Numbered from the stretch's first letter, positions 17,594 to 26,792 are shown. The stretch is 64,000 nt of DNA from Mycobacterium sp. 852013-51886_SCH5428379 (GCF_001665575.1 NZ_LZSU01000034.1:1-64000); one strand, 5' to 3'. The notes: a model not told the origin generated them from the sequence alone. Made by a program: numbers and translations.

Positions 17594-19060
17594 ATGTCGG
17601 CCGACTATGACCGGTTGTTCCACAATCCGGACGCCGCTCAGACGCCGGACGAAGCGACCACGCAGGTGGATCGTGACGCCATCCTGAAAGGCAGTACCCC
17701 CGGCGCCGCTGCGGGTGCCGCCGGTGCAGGCGCCTCGGCCACCCCGGTCCCGGCCGATACCGGGCGCAGCGATACCGCATCGGCCCCGCCGCCGATGCCG
17801 ATCACCCCGCCGCGCACCCAGTCGGCGCCGCCGCCGCGGCAGTCCGAGATCACCCACCAGATCCCGCCCACGACCGCCGCGCCCAACCCGGCGCCCGCAC
17901 CGGGCCCGCAGCATCAGCGCCCACAGAACGGCCTGCTGCGCACTCCGCAGACCAATGCGTCCGCCGGCGCGCGCTTCGAGGTGCCGCACTCCGCGCCGGC
18001 CCCGACGCCGCGCCCCGCGCCCGCACCGTCGCCCTCACAGCACTTCGCCGAGGCGCCGCTCGAAGTGAACTGGCAGCCCGGTCAGCCGCCGATGCAACCG
18101 GCGCCTACGTCGGCCGCCGCGATGGGCAACCACCGCGCCATCGACGCCCTGTCCCACGTCGGCGTGAAGTCCGCGGTGAAGATGCCGTCGCAGCGCGGCT
18201 GGCGGCACGTCCTCTACCTGTTGACCCGCATCAACCTGGGGCTGTCGCCCGATGAGCTCTACGAGATGGACCTGCACGCGCGGATCCGCCGCAATGCCCG
18301 CGACAGCTACCAGATCGGCGTGCTCGGGCTGAAGGGTGGCGTCGGCAAGACGTCGGTCACCGTCGCGCTGGGTTCGGCGCTGTCGAAGGTCCGCGGCGAC
18401 CGCATCCTCGCGATCGACGCCAACCCCGACGGCGGCAACCTGGCCGACCGGGCCGGTCGGCAGTCCGCGGCCACGGTCGCCGATCTGCTGTCGGACAAGG
18501 AGCTGTCCCGCTACAACGACATCCGCGCCTACACGTCGATGAACGGCGCGAATCTCGAGGTGCTGTCGTCCGAGGAGTACAGCCAGGCCCGCCGCGAGTT
18601 CAACGACGAGGATTGGCAGGGCGCCACCAACGTCGTCTCCCGCTACTACAACCTCGTGCTGGCCGACTGCGGTGCGGGGCTGTTCCAGCCGGCGTCCCGC
18701 GCCGTGCTCAAAACGGTGTCCGGGCTGGTCATCGTGGCCAGCGCCTCCATCGACGGCGCCCGCCAGGCCGCGGTCACGATGGACTGGATGCGACAGAACG
18801 GGTACCAGGATCTGCTGGGCCGGTCCTGCGTCGTCATCAACCACGTGACGCCGGGCAAGCCCAACATCGACGTCGCCGATCTTGTTGCGCAATTCGAACG
18901 TCACGTGCAGCCCGGCCGTGTCATCGTGCTGCCGTGGGACAAGCACATCGCAGCGGGCACCGAGATCCAGCTGGAGCTGCTCGACAAGACGTTCCAGCGC
19001 CGGATCATCGAATTGGCGGCCGCCTTGTCTGACGACTTCGACAGGCTCGAACGCCGTTGA
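17594..19060 (+). CDS. espI: EspI, MinD-like ATPase of ESX-1
   Basis: A 488-residue protein, shorter than the 666-residue M. tuberculosis EspI. Residues 1-175 are a Pro/Ala-rich low-complexity region. A linker (RGWRHVLYLLTRINLGLSPDEL) precedes a MinD/ParA-type ATPase domain with Walker A KGGVGKTS at 247-254 and ILAIDANPDGGNLADR after it. The fold and linker match the ATPase encoded at 4754-5983. EspI is reported to restrain ESX-1 activity at low ATP. Its stop overlaps the eccD1 TTG start. Confidence 0.92.
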   Translation: MSADYDRLFHNPDAAQTPDEATTQVDRDAILKGSTPGAAAGAAGAGASATPVPADTGRSDTASAPPPMPITPPRTQSAPPPRQSEITHQIPPTTAAPNPAPAPGPQHQRPQNGLLRTPQTNASAGARFEVPHSAPAPTPRPAPAPSPSQHFAEAPLEVNWQPGQPPMQPAPTSAAAMGNHRAIDALSHVGVKSAVKMPSQRGWRHVLYLLTRINLGLSPDELYEMDLHARIRRNARDSYQIGVLGLKGGVGKTSVTVALGSALSKVRGDRILAIDANPDGGNLADRAGRQSAATVADLLSDKELSRYNDIRAYTSMNGANLEVLSSEEYSQARREFNDEDWQGATNVVSRYYNLVLADCGAGLFQPASRAVLKTVSGLVIVASASIDGARQAAVTMDWMRQNGYQDLLGRSCVVINHVTPGKPNIDVADLVAQFERHVQPGRVIVLPWDKHIAAGTEIQLELLDKTFQRRIIELAAALSDDFDRLERR

Positions 19061-20595
19061 CCGCTACCGCACCGAGCTCAGCGCCGGCCGGCGGGTCGAG
19101 CGCCACCCCCGGGCGGCAGGCCACCACCCGGGTGACGGTGCTGACCGGTAGGCGGATGACCGATCTGGTGCTGCCGGCGGCGGCGCCGATCGAGACCTAC
19201 ATCGACGACACCGTCGCCGTCCTCGCCGAGATCCTCGAGGACACCCCGAAGGACGTGCTGGCCGGGTTCGACTTCGCCGCCCAGGGCGTGTGGTCGTTCG
19301 CGCGGCCCGGTGCGCCGCCGCTGCGGGGCGGCGAATCCCTCGATGACGCCGGAGTGGTGGACGGGTCGCTGCTGACGCTGGTGTCGGTCAGCCGCACCGA
19401 ACGCTATCGGCCGCTGGTCGAGGACGTCATCGACGCGATCGCGGTCCTCGACGAGTCCCCGGAGTTCGACCGCAGGGCTCTGCACCGCTTCGTCGGCGTC
19501 TGTGTGCCCGCGGTCGCGGTGGCAATCACCGCGATCTCCATGCTGACCTGGGACCGCACCGGCCAGAGCCTGTGGTGGGCGCTGGCACTGGCGCTGTTCG
19601 GACTGGCTCTGCTGGGCGGCAGTCTGCTCGCCCAGAGCCGCTTCTCGGACATCGACATGGCTGAGAGCCTGCTCGTCGCCTCGGCGCCCGCCCTCACCGG
19701 CGCGGCCGCGCTGGCAGTGCCGTTACCCCACGGGGTCGGATCGCTGGGCGCCCCGCAGGTGGCCGGCGCCGGTGCGGTACTGCTGCTGCTCACCCTCGCC
19801 ACCCGCGGCGGCCCCCGCCGACGGGCCGAGATCGGTGCGTTCCTGGCTGTCGCGGCCACCGCGCTGACCGCGGCGGCCGTCGCCTACGGCTACGGCTGGG
19901 CGTACTGGGTCCCCGCGGGTGCGGTGGCGTTCGGATTGATCGTGGTGACCAACGCCGCGAAGCTGACGGTCGCGGTCGCCCGCATCGCGCTGCCACCGAT
20001 CCCCGCACCCGGGGAGACCGTCTCCAACGACGAACTGCTCGACCCGGTCACCACCCGTGAACTCGCCGACGAGGAGACGCCGACCTGGCAGGCGATCATC
20101 GCGTCGGTGCCCGAATCCGCGGCGCGCCTGCAGGAGCGCAGTGTGCTGGCCAAGAAGCTGCTCATCGGCTTCCTCACCGCGGGCGCGCTGACGCTGGCCG
20201 TCGGCGCCATCGCCGTCGTGGTGCAGGGCCACTTCTTCGTCCACAGCCTGGTGGTCGCCGGTCTGGTCGCGGCCATCTGCGGGTTCCGGTCCCGGCTGTA
20301 CGCCGAACGCTGGTGCGCCTGGGCGCTGCTGACGGTGACGGTCGCGGTCCCGACGGGCGTGATGGTGCGGCTGTGCCTGTGGTATCCCGACGATGCCTGG
20401 TTGGTGCTGGCCGTCTACGCAGCGCTCGGCGCCGTCGCGCTGATCGTCATCGGCGCCACCGACGGGGTGCGCCGGCTGTCGCCGGTGACCAAGCGGATCC
20501 TGGAACTGATCGACGGCGCCGCGATCGCGGCGGTGATCCCGCTGCTGCTGTGGATCGCCAGCGTCTACGACCTGCTCCGCAACCTGCGCTTCTAG
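19057..20595 (+). CDS. eccD1: EccD1, multi-pass membrane channel component
   Basis: A 512-residue EccD. The N-terminal part of about 110 residues is a ubiquitin-like domain (TRVTVLTGRRMTDLVLPAAAPI). It is followed by eleven or so hydrophobic helices from about residue 147 to the end, with a cytosolic loop near 310-360 (ISNDELLDPVTTRELADEE-like). EccD dimers shape the membrane space of the ESX complex. The start is a TTG within a TTGA overlap with the espI stop, so efficient translation may depend on coupling. The next ESX genes (eccE1, mycP1) do not follow. Confidence 0.94.
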   Translation: MTATAPSSAPAGGSSATPGRQATTRVTVLTGRRMTDLVLPAAAPIETYIDDTVAVLAEILEDTPKDVLAGFDFAAQGVWSFARPGAPPLRGGESLDDAGVVDGSLLTLVSVSRTERYRPLVEDVIDAIAVLDESPEFDRRALHRFVGVCVPAVAVAITAISMLTWDRTGQSLWWALALALFGLALLGGSLLAQSRFSDIDMAESLLVASAPALTGAAALAVPLPHGVGSLGAPQVAGAGAVLLLLTLATRGGPRRRAEIGAFLAVAATALTAAAVAYGYGWAYWVPAGAVAFGLIVVTNAAKLTVAVARIALPPIPAPGETVSNDELLDPVTTRELADEETPTWQAIIASVPESAARLQERSVLAKKLLIGFLTAGALTLAVGAIAVVVQGHFFVHSLVVAGLVAAICGFRSRLYAERWCAWALLTVTVAVPTGVMVRLCLWYPDDAWLVLAVYAALGAVALIVIGATDGVRRLSPVTKRILELIDGAAIAAVIPLLLWIASVYDLLRNLRF

Positions 20596-21666
20596 TCGGG
20601 CTCGGCGGCCGGCCGTCGCAGGAATTCCACCAGCACGTCGGCCATCGCGGCGATGGCGCCGCCTGCGAGCACCTCGTAGCCGTGCGTGCTGAGTGTCGGC
20701 AGGCACAGCAGCCCGGCGCGCGGGGTGAGGCCGCTGGCCTTGGCGTGCGAGGCGTCGGATTCGAATGCGCCGAGCACCGCGGCCTGCGGGGAAAGGCCGA
20801 GATCGGCGGCGATCTGCATCAGCCGGTCGGCGACGTCTTTGTCGTAGACGCACTCCGCATCGCTGTAGGCGACGATCGGACCGCCGCTGCACGTGGTGTC
20901 GTACTCCTGCTCGGTGGGTCCGACCTCGAGCGCGATCGTCAGCTCCCCGGGGAGCGTTCTGTTGGCGTAGGAGCCGCCGACGCCGCCGATCTCCTCGTTG
21001 GTGGTGAACACGAAGTAGGCGTCGGTGGCGGGCCGCATGCCGGACTCGTGCAGTCTGCGTGCGGTCTGCAGGAGAGCGGTGCACGGCGCCCGGTCGTCCA
21101 TGAACTACGACCCGAGATAGTCACCGAACTCGAAGAGCTGCCGCTTGCTGCGGTCCACGCACACCCGGGTGCCGGGGTGCACGCCGGCGGCGGCCAGTTC
21201 GTCGGGGGTGCGTCCGGTGAAGACGTACACGTGCGTCCAGTCCAGCGCCATATCGCCCTGATCGGGTTTGGTCTCCCAGATCCGCCGGCTCTCCTTGGTG
21301 GTGTGCTCCGAACCGAGTGTGAGCACCGCTGTCAGCGTCTCGTGGTCGCCGAGGACGGCCACCGGTCCCAGCCCGAAGTTGCCCGGATACATGGTGCCGA
21401 GCGGGGTGAGGTGTAGAGATCCGTCCGGCGCGATGCGCTTGACCAGCATCGAGAGCTCATCCAGGTGGGCCGTCAGCCGCGTGCCCGCGCCGTCGCCGGT
21501 GTCGCTGCGAATCACCCCGACGAGGTTGCGGGCCTCGTCGACCCACAGTTCGTCGAACGTAGGGCTCCAGCTCGCGGCGGCAGACGTCGCGGACCGCGTC
21601 CTCTTGTCCGCACGGGCCGTAGGTCCACAGCAGTTCCTGGAGGAGTTCGCGGGTGCCTTCGGTCAC
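20592..21666 (-). pseudogene. Broken M42-family metallopeptidase gene
   Basis: Three pieces in order encode an M42 (glutamyl aminopeptidase/FrvX-like) peptidase. The N-terminus (TEGTRELLQELLWTYGPCGQED) starts at a GTG at 21666. The middle (RLTAHLDELSMLVKRI, with the metal-binding H-x-D) is in another frame. The C-terminal part (MDDRAPCTALLQ, FTTNEEIGGVGG) returns to the middle frame. Near 21557 one extra base (GTTCGAC where GTCGAC would keep frame) shifts the frame. At 21105-21107 an in-frame TAG sits just before the MDDR metal-ligand motif. Two independent lesions argue against sequencing error. The gene is convergent with eccD1 and follows the lipoprotein gene by five bases. Confidence 0.85.
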
Positions 21667-21670
21667 CGGG

Positions 21671-22333
21671 CTAGTTCTGCAGGCCCGCGCGCAGCGCAAT
21701 GGCCTGCTTCACGCCGACGTCGGTGACCGTGTCGGGGTCGGCGGGATCGCCCGGGGCGCTGCCGAACTCGATCCGCGCGACGGCGGGACCCTCGGTGAAC
21801 AGCAGCACGGTCATGTCCTTGGTGCCGTCCGCGGACAGCCCGCTGACGACGGTGCCGTCGGTCCCTACCGGCGACGGGGCGGGTGGACCGCCCGTGAGGG
21901 TGTTGCCGATGGCCTGCACGCTCGCGTCGAGGGCGGCCTTGGCCGCCGCCGGGTCGGGCAGGACGTTGATGGTCACGCCCACCGCGTGGGTGTCGTCCTG
22001 GTTGACGAACAGCGCCGAGACGCCCTTACCGCCGCGACGGTTGGGCACCGTGGAGCGCAGCACGAACTGCTGGGTGGCGGTGCTGATGTCACCGGGTTGA
22101 ACCAGCAGCCGCGAATAGTCGGTCGCGGCGGTGTTCTCCTTGGGTGCGGACGTCGGCGCCGAGGTGGTCGGCGCCATCGCCGGCAGTCCGGTCTCCGCGG
22201 ACGAGGACGACGAGGAGGACGGAGACGATGGAGCCGTGCCGTTCGGCGTACACCCGCTCAAGCCGAGCGTCAGAACGACCGCTGCGCCGACGGCGGCGCG
22301 AACCACGACCGATTTGTTGCGTGCAATGCCCAT
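21671..22333 (-). CDS. Lipoprotein of unknown function
   Basis: A 220-residue protein with a lipoprotein signal peptide. It has basic MGIARNK, a hydrophobic core and a lipobox LSGC with the acylated Cys28. A Ser-rich linker (PSSPSSSSSSS) and a Thr/Pro stretch follow. The folded domain at about 70-220 has two halves resembling mycobacterial Lpq-type or DUF-type lipoproteins, but I cannot name the family. It would sit on the outer face of the plasma membrane. It shares a 53-bp divergent promoter region with a TetR gene and lies just upstream of the broken peptidase. Confidence 0.8.
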   Translation of the reverse strand: MGIARNKSVVVRAAVGAAVVLTLGLSGCTPNGTAPSSPSSSSSSSAETGLPAMAPTTSAPTSAPKENTAATDYSRLLVQPGDISTATQQFVLRSTVPNRRGGKGVSALFVNQDDTHAVGVTINVLPDPAAAKAALDASVQAIGNTLTGGPPAPSPVGTDGTVVSGLSADGTKDMTVLLFTEGPAVARIEFGSAPGDPADPDTVTDVGVKQAIALRAGLQN

Positions 22334-22373
22334 GGCTATCCGCTGAAACCTCTTCCGATCCGAAACCTGAGAT

Positions 22374-22389
22374 TATACTGAACAGAGTG
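22374..22389 (+). promoter_or_regulatory. -10 element giving a leaderless TetR transcript
   Basis: TATACT at 22374-22379 matches the SigA -10 consensus at five of six bases. Transcription would start about seven bases on, at or next to the GTG start codon at 22387. No ribosome site is present, which fits leaderless translation, a common mode in mycobacteria. Confidence 0.5.
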
Positions 22390-23052
22390 TCCACTAATCA
22401 TGGTACGCGGGCCGTCGCGGACGTGGCAATCGCTGCGACACCGCCGGTGCGGCGCGGCCGGCCGCGGAACGCCGAACTGCGCGACGCCGTGTTACGCGCG
22501 GCCGCCGACCTCGCGCTGGCGGGAGGGGACACCCGCGTCAGCATCGACGCGATCGCCAAGCGGGCGGCCGTCAGCCGCACCACCATCTACAAGTGGTGGC
22601 CGTCCGCCGCGGCGATCGTGCTGGAGGGTCTGCTCGACCGGATGCGCCCGTCGATCACCCCGCCGGGTGGCAGCTCCGTGCGGGAGGCGGTCGACCACCA
22701 GCTACGCGCCCTCAACGCAATCCTCTCCGACCCCACCACCGGCCCGCTGTTCCGCAGCGTCATCGCCGCGGCCGGCTCGGACGCCGAACTGGCCGCAGCA
22801 CTGCTCGGCGAATGGCTGCTGCCGCGGCGCGCCGCGATACGCGCGGTGCTGCTCGACGGGATCGCCTCGGGTGAGCTGCGTGCCGACGTCGACGTCGACG
22901 TGATGGTCGACGCCCTGTTCTCGCCGCCGTATCACCGGCTGATGTTCGCCATGCCGGCGCTGGACGACGCGGCGCTGACCCGACTTCTCGACACCGTCTG
23001 GCGCGGATCGGTCTCCGACCTGGCCGCCGCCCGCCTACAGTCGAACCCATGA
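22387..23052 (+). CDS. TetR/AcrR-family transcriptional regulator
   Basis: A 221-residue TetR protein. After a basic arm (PPVRRGRPRNAELRDAVL), the helix-turn-helix is seen at about residues 55-75 (SIDAIAKRAAVSRTTIYKWWPS). The C-terminal ligand domain contains a TetR_C-type segment (FRSVIAAAGSDAELAAALL) common in regulators of efflux or lipid genes. Likely targets are its own divergent lipoprotein neighbour and the coupled small gene. The GTG start at 22387 is preferred because of the -10 element just upstream. Its stop overlaps the next ATG by four bases. Confidence 0.87.
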   Translation: MSTNHGTRAVADVAIAATPPVRRGRPRNAELRDAVLRAAADLALAGGDTRVSIDAIAKRAAVSRTTIYKWWPSAAAIVLEGLLDRMRPSITPPGGSSVREAVDHQLRALNAILSDPTTGPLFRSVIAAAGSDAELAAALLGEWLLPRRAAIRAVLLDGIASGELRADVDVDVMVDALFSPPYHRLMFAMPALDDAALTRLLDTVWRGSVSDLAAARLQSNP

Positions 23053-23309
23053 CACGCATGGTGCGACGATTCGCCGGGGCGGCACTCTGCGCGGGCGCGC
23101 TGGTCGCGACGGGCACCGTCGTCACCCCCGCGGTCAGCGCCGCCTGCCTGCCTGGCGAAACCGGCGTGACCAACGGCTGCGCCCCGTTCTGCCTGCCCGG
23201 CAAGTACCTCGACATGAGCACCGGCCTGTGCACGCCCGCGCCGTTCCCGGTACCGCCCGGTTCGGGTCCGCTGCCGCCGGCGGGGGCGATCCCGCCGTCC
23301 CCATACTGA
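23049..23309 (+). CDS. Small secreted cysteine-containing peptide
   Basis: An 86-residue protein with a classical signal peptide (MTRMVRRFAG, hydrophobic core, AVSA-AC cleavage near residue 32). The mature part of about 54 residues has four cysteines, arranged as two CLPG units followed by spaced cysteines, then a proline-rich tail. Two disulfides would fit. No family is recognised. It overlaps the TetR stop by four bases (ATGA), so it is translated together with the regulator. Confidence 0.7.
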   Translation: MTRMVRRFAGAALCAGALVATGTVVTPAVSAACLPGETGVTNGCAPFCLPGKYLDMSTGLCTPAPFPVPPGSGPLPPAGAIPPSPY

Positions 23310-23369
23310 GCCCACCCCGAAGCCCACCCCTAAGCCCACCCGCTGTAGACCCGTCCGAGCCGGGTGGGC
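23309..23369 (+). repeat. Triple AGCCCACCC repeat with hairpin over the citE-like ribosome site
   Basis: AGCCCACCC occurs at 23309, 23321 and 23333 with a 12-base period. The third copy, as GCCCACCCG (23334-23342), is perfectly complementary to CGGGTGGGC at 23361-23369. That right arm is also the only G-rich ribosome-site candidate before the ATG at 23374. It may be a terminator for the upstream pair or a structure that limits translation downstream. Confidence 0.55.
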
Positions 23370-23373
23370 GACC

Positions 23374-24309
23374 ATGTACGCCGTGTATGACGAGGGTTCC
23401 TCCGATACGTCCGACGCCGACGCCGCGCACGAAGCGGGGTCCCGCCTGGACCCGGTGCTCGCCCGCAGCTGGCTGTTGGTCAACGGTGCGCACGCCGACC
23501 GGTTCGCCGCGGCCGCGCGTTCCCGCGCCGATGTCGTCGTCCTCGACATCGAAGATGCGGTCGCGCCCAAGGACAAGACGGCCGCCCGCGACAACGTGGT
23601 GGCATGGCTGGCGGCCGGCAACGCCGACTGGGTGCGGATCAACGGCTTCGGCACGCCGTGGTGGTCCGACGATCTCGACGCCCTGAGCGGTACGTCGCTC
23701 GGCGGCGTGATGCTGGCGATGGCCGAATCGGTCGACCACGTGGCCGAGACCGCCAAACGGCTGCCCGGTGTGCCGATCGTCGCACTGGTGGAGACCGCCC
23801 GCGGGCTCGAGCGGATCACCGAGATCGCCGCCGCGAAGGGCACGTTCCGGCTGGCGTTCGGCATCGGCGACTTCCGCCGCGACACCGGATTCGGGGACGA
23901 TCCGGCGACGCTGGCCTACGCGCGATCGCGGTTCACCATCGCCGCCAAGGCCGCGCATCTACCGAGCGCGATCGACGGCCCCACCATCGGATCGAGTGCG
24001 CTCAAGCTGATCGAGGCGACCGCGGTCACCGCGGAGTTCGGCATGGGCGGCAAGATCTGCCTGACCCCGGAGCAGTGCGCGGTGGTCAACGAGGGGCTGT
24101 CGCCGTCGCAGGACGAGATCTCCTGGGCCAAGGAGTTCTTCGCGGAGTTCGAACGCGACGGCGGGGAGATCCGCAACGGATCGGATCTGCCGCGAATCGC
24201 GCGGGCCAACAAGATCCTCGACCTGGCGCGGGCCTACGGCATCGAGGTCTCCGACTTCGACGACGAGTCCGTGCACGTGCCGCCGCCCTCGGACACTTAC
24301 CACTTCTGA
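23374..24309 (+). CDS. HpcH/HpaI aldolase / CitE-like acyl-CoA lyase
   Basis: A 311-residue CitE-superfamily protein. The family signature VVVLDIEDAVAPKDK lies near residues 50-65, the acyl-CoA binding and catalytic Arg in VRINGFGTPWW near 90, and the metal-binding acid in VALVETARGLERI near 140. These TIM-barrel enzymes cleave or form citramalyl-, malyl- or related CoA esters with Mg2+. The exact substrate is not predictable here. The first 28 residues are acidic and non-conserved, so a later start is possible. It is convergent with selO. Confidence 0.85.
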   Translation: MYAVYDEGSSDTSDADAAHEAGSRLDPVLARSWLLVNGAHADRFAAAARSRADVVVLDIEDAVAPKDKTAARDNVVAWLAAGNADWVRINGFGTPWWSDDLDALSGTSLGGVMLAMAESVDHVAETAKRLPGVPIVALVETARGLERITEIAAAKGTFRLAFGIGDFRRDTGFGDDPATLAYARSRFTIAAKAAHLPSAIDGPTIGSSALKLIEATAVTAEFGMGGKICLTPEQCAVVNEGLSPSQDEISWAKEFFAEFERDGGEIRNGSDLPRIARANKILDLARAYGIEVSDFDDESVHVPPPSDTYHF

Positions 24310-24312
24310 CCG

Positions 24313-25773
24313 TCAGGTGCCGCAGAACGTCCGGTAGGTGCCGAAGTCGTCGGGCGCGGGTTCGGCATGGCGTTCCAAGCCGGGCCGCTCGTCGAACGGC
24401 CGGGTCACGGCGTCGAGCAACCGCTCGACCGGGCCCAGGTCCCCGTCGGTCGCCGCGGCCAGCGCCTCCTCGACGAGATGGTTGCGGGGGATGTACACGG
24501 GGTTGACGCGGTCCATGGCCTCGCCGTCGGGGGACAGCTCCCGCCAGCGTTGCAGCCAGGCGTCGAAACCGGCGAGGTCGGCGAACAGTCCGCGCACCGG
24601 TTCGGCGTCACCGCGGGTGGCGCGGGCCAGCGCCCGGAAGAACGACGTGTAGTCGATGTGGTTGTGCTGCAACAACTCCGGCAGGTCGGCCAGCAGTGAT
24701 GCGGCGGCGTCGGTGTCGACGTGTGCCACGCCCAGCTTCGCCTGCATCCCCGCCGTGTAGGCCGCGTTGTAGCGGGTGCTCAAGGCGCCCAGCGAACGCT
24801 CCGCGATCGCGATGGCCTCGTCGACGTCCTCGGCGAACAGCGGCAGCAGCGTCTCGGCGAAGCGCGCCAGGTTCCACGCCGCGATCGCCGGCTGGTTGCC
24901 GTAGGCGTAACGGCCCCAGGAATCGATGGAGCTGAACACCGTTGCCGGATCGTAGGCGTCCATGAACGCGCACGGCCCGTAGTCGATGGTCTCCCCGGAG
25001 ATCGTCATGTTGTCGGTGTTCATCACCCCGTGCACGAATCCGACGAGCATCCAGCGGGCGACGAGTTCGGACTGCGCGGCCACGACGGCGTCGTACAGCG
25101 CGAGATAGGGGTTGTCGGCCGACGCCGCCTCGGGATGGTGCCGTTCGATCGCGAAATCGGCCAGCTTGCAAAGCAATCCGCGGTCACCGGACGCGGCCGC
25201 GTACTGGAAGCTGCCCACCCGCAGATGGCTGCTCGCCACCCGGGCCAGCACCGCACCCGGCAGCGCCGTCTCCCGCTGCACGCGACGTCCGGTCGCCACC
25301 ACCGCCAGCGACCGGGTGGTCGGGATGCCGAGGGCGTGCATCGACTCGCTGACGATGTACTCGCGCAACATCGGGCCGACGGCGGCCAGGCCATCCCCGG
25401 CGCGGGCGAACGGGGTGTGCCCGGAGCCCTTCAGATGCAGATCGCGGACGTGTCCCTCGGTGTCGACGAGTTCCCCGAGCAGCAGGGCACGGCCGTCCCC
25501 CAGACGGGGCGCGTAGCCGCCGAACTGGTGTCCGGCGTAGGCCTGCGCCACCGGGGTGGCGCCGCTGGGAACCGAGTTGCCGACCAGCAGACGGACCCCC
25601 TCGGGGGTCCGCAGCCAGTCGGCGTCGAGACCCAGTCCCGCGGCGAGGCGCTCGTTGAGCACCAGTAGCTGCGGATCCGGGACCTCTTCGGCTCGCCAGG
25701 GCAGCGCCATCTCCGGCAGTGCCCGCGCGAAGCGGTCGTCGAGCACAAGGGCAGGCAGGGAGGAAACGCTCAC
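24313..25773 (-). CDS. selO: SelO-type protein adenylyltransferase (YdiU/UPF0061)
   Basis: A 486-residue pseudokinase-fold AMP transferase. Signatures are the [18 protein letters not shown] loop near residue 80, [17 protein letters not shown] (nucleotide-binding Lys) near 112, [20 protein letters not shown] near 137 and the [17 protein letters not shown] metal-binding segment near 252. SelO transfers AMP to Ser, Thr or Tyr of target proteins and links to redox stress. The C-terminus ends TFCGT, so the position of the eukaryotic selenocysteine carries a plain Cys. It is adjacent to stress-defence genes on the same strand. Confidence 0.93.
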   Translation of the reverse strand: MSVSSLPALVLDDRFARALPEMALPWRAEEVPDPQLLVLNERLAAGLGLDADWLRTPEGVRLLVGNSVPSGATPVAQAYAGHQFGGYAPRLGDGRALLLGELVDTEGHVRDLHLKGSGHTPFARAGDGLAAVGPMLREYIVSESMHALGIPTTRSLAVVATGRRVQRETALPGAVLARVASSHLRVGSFQYAAASGDRGLLCKLADFAIERHHPEAASADNPYLALYDAVVAAQSELVARWMLVGFVHGVMNTDNMTISGETIDYGPCAFMDAYDPATVFSSIDSWGRYAYGNQPAIAAWNLARFAETLLPLFAEDVDEAIAIAERSLGALSTRYNAAYTAGMQAKLGVAHVDTDAAASLLADLPELLQHNHIDYTSFFRALARATRGDAEPVRGLFADLAGFDAWLQRWRELSPDGEAMDRVNPVYIPRNHLVEEALAAATDGDLGPVERLLDAVTRPFDERPGLERHAEPAPDDFGTYRTFCGT

Positions 25774-25794
25774 CTCATCCAGCCTACGAGCACG

Positions 25795-26709
25795 TCAGGT
25801 CTTGTCCGGATCGATCGCGTCCTTGAGCTTGCCCATGACGCCCTTCTCGGTGCCGAACGACGGTGTGCGCGGTTCGCCCATGGCGCCGTCGTAGGTGACG
25901 TAGAGCTTCGGGTCCGGCGGCGGGCCGGACTGACGGTCACCGAGCGGCTGCGGGTCGGCGAGGAACTTGCCGGTGTGCACACCGTCGGGCAGGGGTCCGT
26001 GCGCCCAACGGCCCTTGTCGGCGTCGGCGCCGTCGGACAGATGCCACAGCGTGCTGGCGTGCTCGGTGTACTCCTCGTCGAACAGATCGTCCGGTGCCAC
26101 GACCTTCTCCAGCCCGTCGGCCTGCAGTTCCTCGATCGCGGCCAACCACATGTTCTGGTGGTAGGTGTCGCGGGCGAGGTTGAACTTCAACATCGCCTTG
26201 ACGCCGGGGTCGTCGGTCATGTGCCACAGCCGCGCGGTCTGCACGCGGCCCTGCGCCTCGGCGGTCACGTTGGCGTAGAAGTCGGCCAGCAGGTTGCCCG
26301 ATGCGGTCACGTAGCGGCCGTTCCACGGCACGCCCTGGCTGTCCGACAGCGTCGGTGCGCCGCCGGAGATGATGGCCTGCTGCGGGTCCATTCCGCCCAT
26401 CACCGCGGCCACGACCGGATCGCCCAGTGCGTTCTCGGTGGCGTCGGTGGCGGGAGCACTCTCCAGCAGGCGCGCGATCATGGTCGCGATCATCTCGACG
26501 TGACCGATCTCCTCGGTCGCGATGTCCATGATCAGGTCCTTGTACTTGCCCTTCATGCGACAGTTCCAGCCCTGCATCAGGTACTGCATCGTCACGGTCA
26601 TCTCGCCGTAGGCGCCACCCAGCAGCTCCTGCAGTTTGCGGGCGTAGACCGGATCGGGCTTCTCGGGCTTGACGTCGAATTGCATGTAATCGGTATGGCG
26701 AAACATCAA
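25795..26709 (-). CDS. Manganese (non-haem) catalase
   Basis: A 304-residue ferritin-like dimanganese catalase that disproportionates hydrogen peroxide. Metal-ligand regions visible are GGAYGEMTVTMQYLMQGW near residues 31-48, TEEIGHVEM near 66-74 and FNLARDTYHQNMW near 175-187. The C-terminal 70 residues are a Pro/Gly-rich extension with EPRTPSFGTEKG. The start is one of two consecutive ATGs. A SigF-type promoter lies about 85 bases upstream, and a hemerythrin-like gene is divergent, the same pairing as in the SigF regulon of M. smegmatis. Confidence 0.95.
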   Translation of the reverse strand: MMFRHTDYMQFDVKPEKPDPVYARKLQELLGGAYGEMTVTMQYLMQGWNCRMKGKYKDLIMDIATEEIGHVEMIATMIARLLESAPATDATENALGDPVVAAVMGGMDPQQAIISGGAPTLSDSQGVPWNGRYVTASGNLLADFYANVTAEAQGRVQTARLWHMTDDPGVKAMLKFNLARDTYHQNMWLAAIEELQADGLEKVVAPDDLFDEEYTEHASTLWHLSDGADADKGRWAHGPLPDGVHTGKFLADPQPLGDRQSGPPPDPKLYVTYDGAMGEPRTPSFGTEKGVMGKLKDAIDPDKT

Positions 26710-26792
26710 CGCGCTCCAATGGTTTTAGTGACTAAGGGCCGCGATCCATCACCGCGCCCGACGACCGCACGCCTCTGAACGGTCCACCCGCG

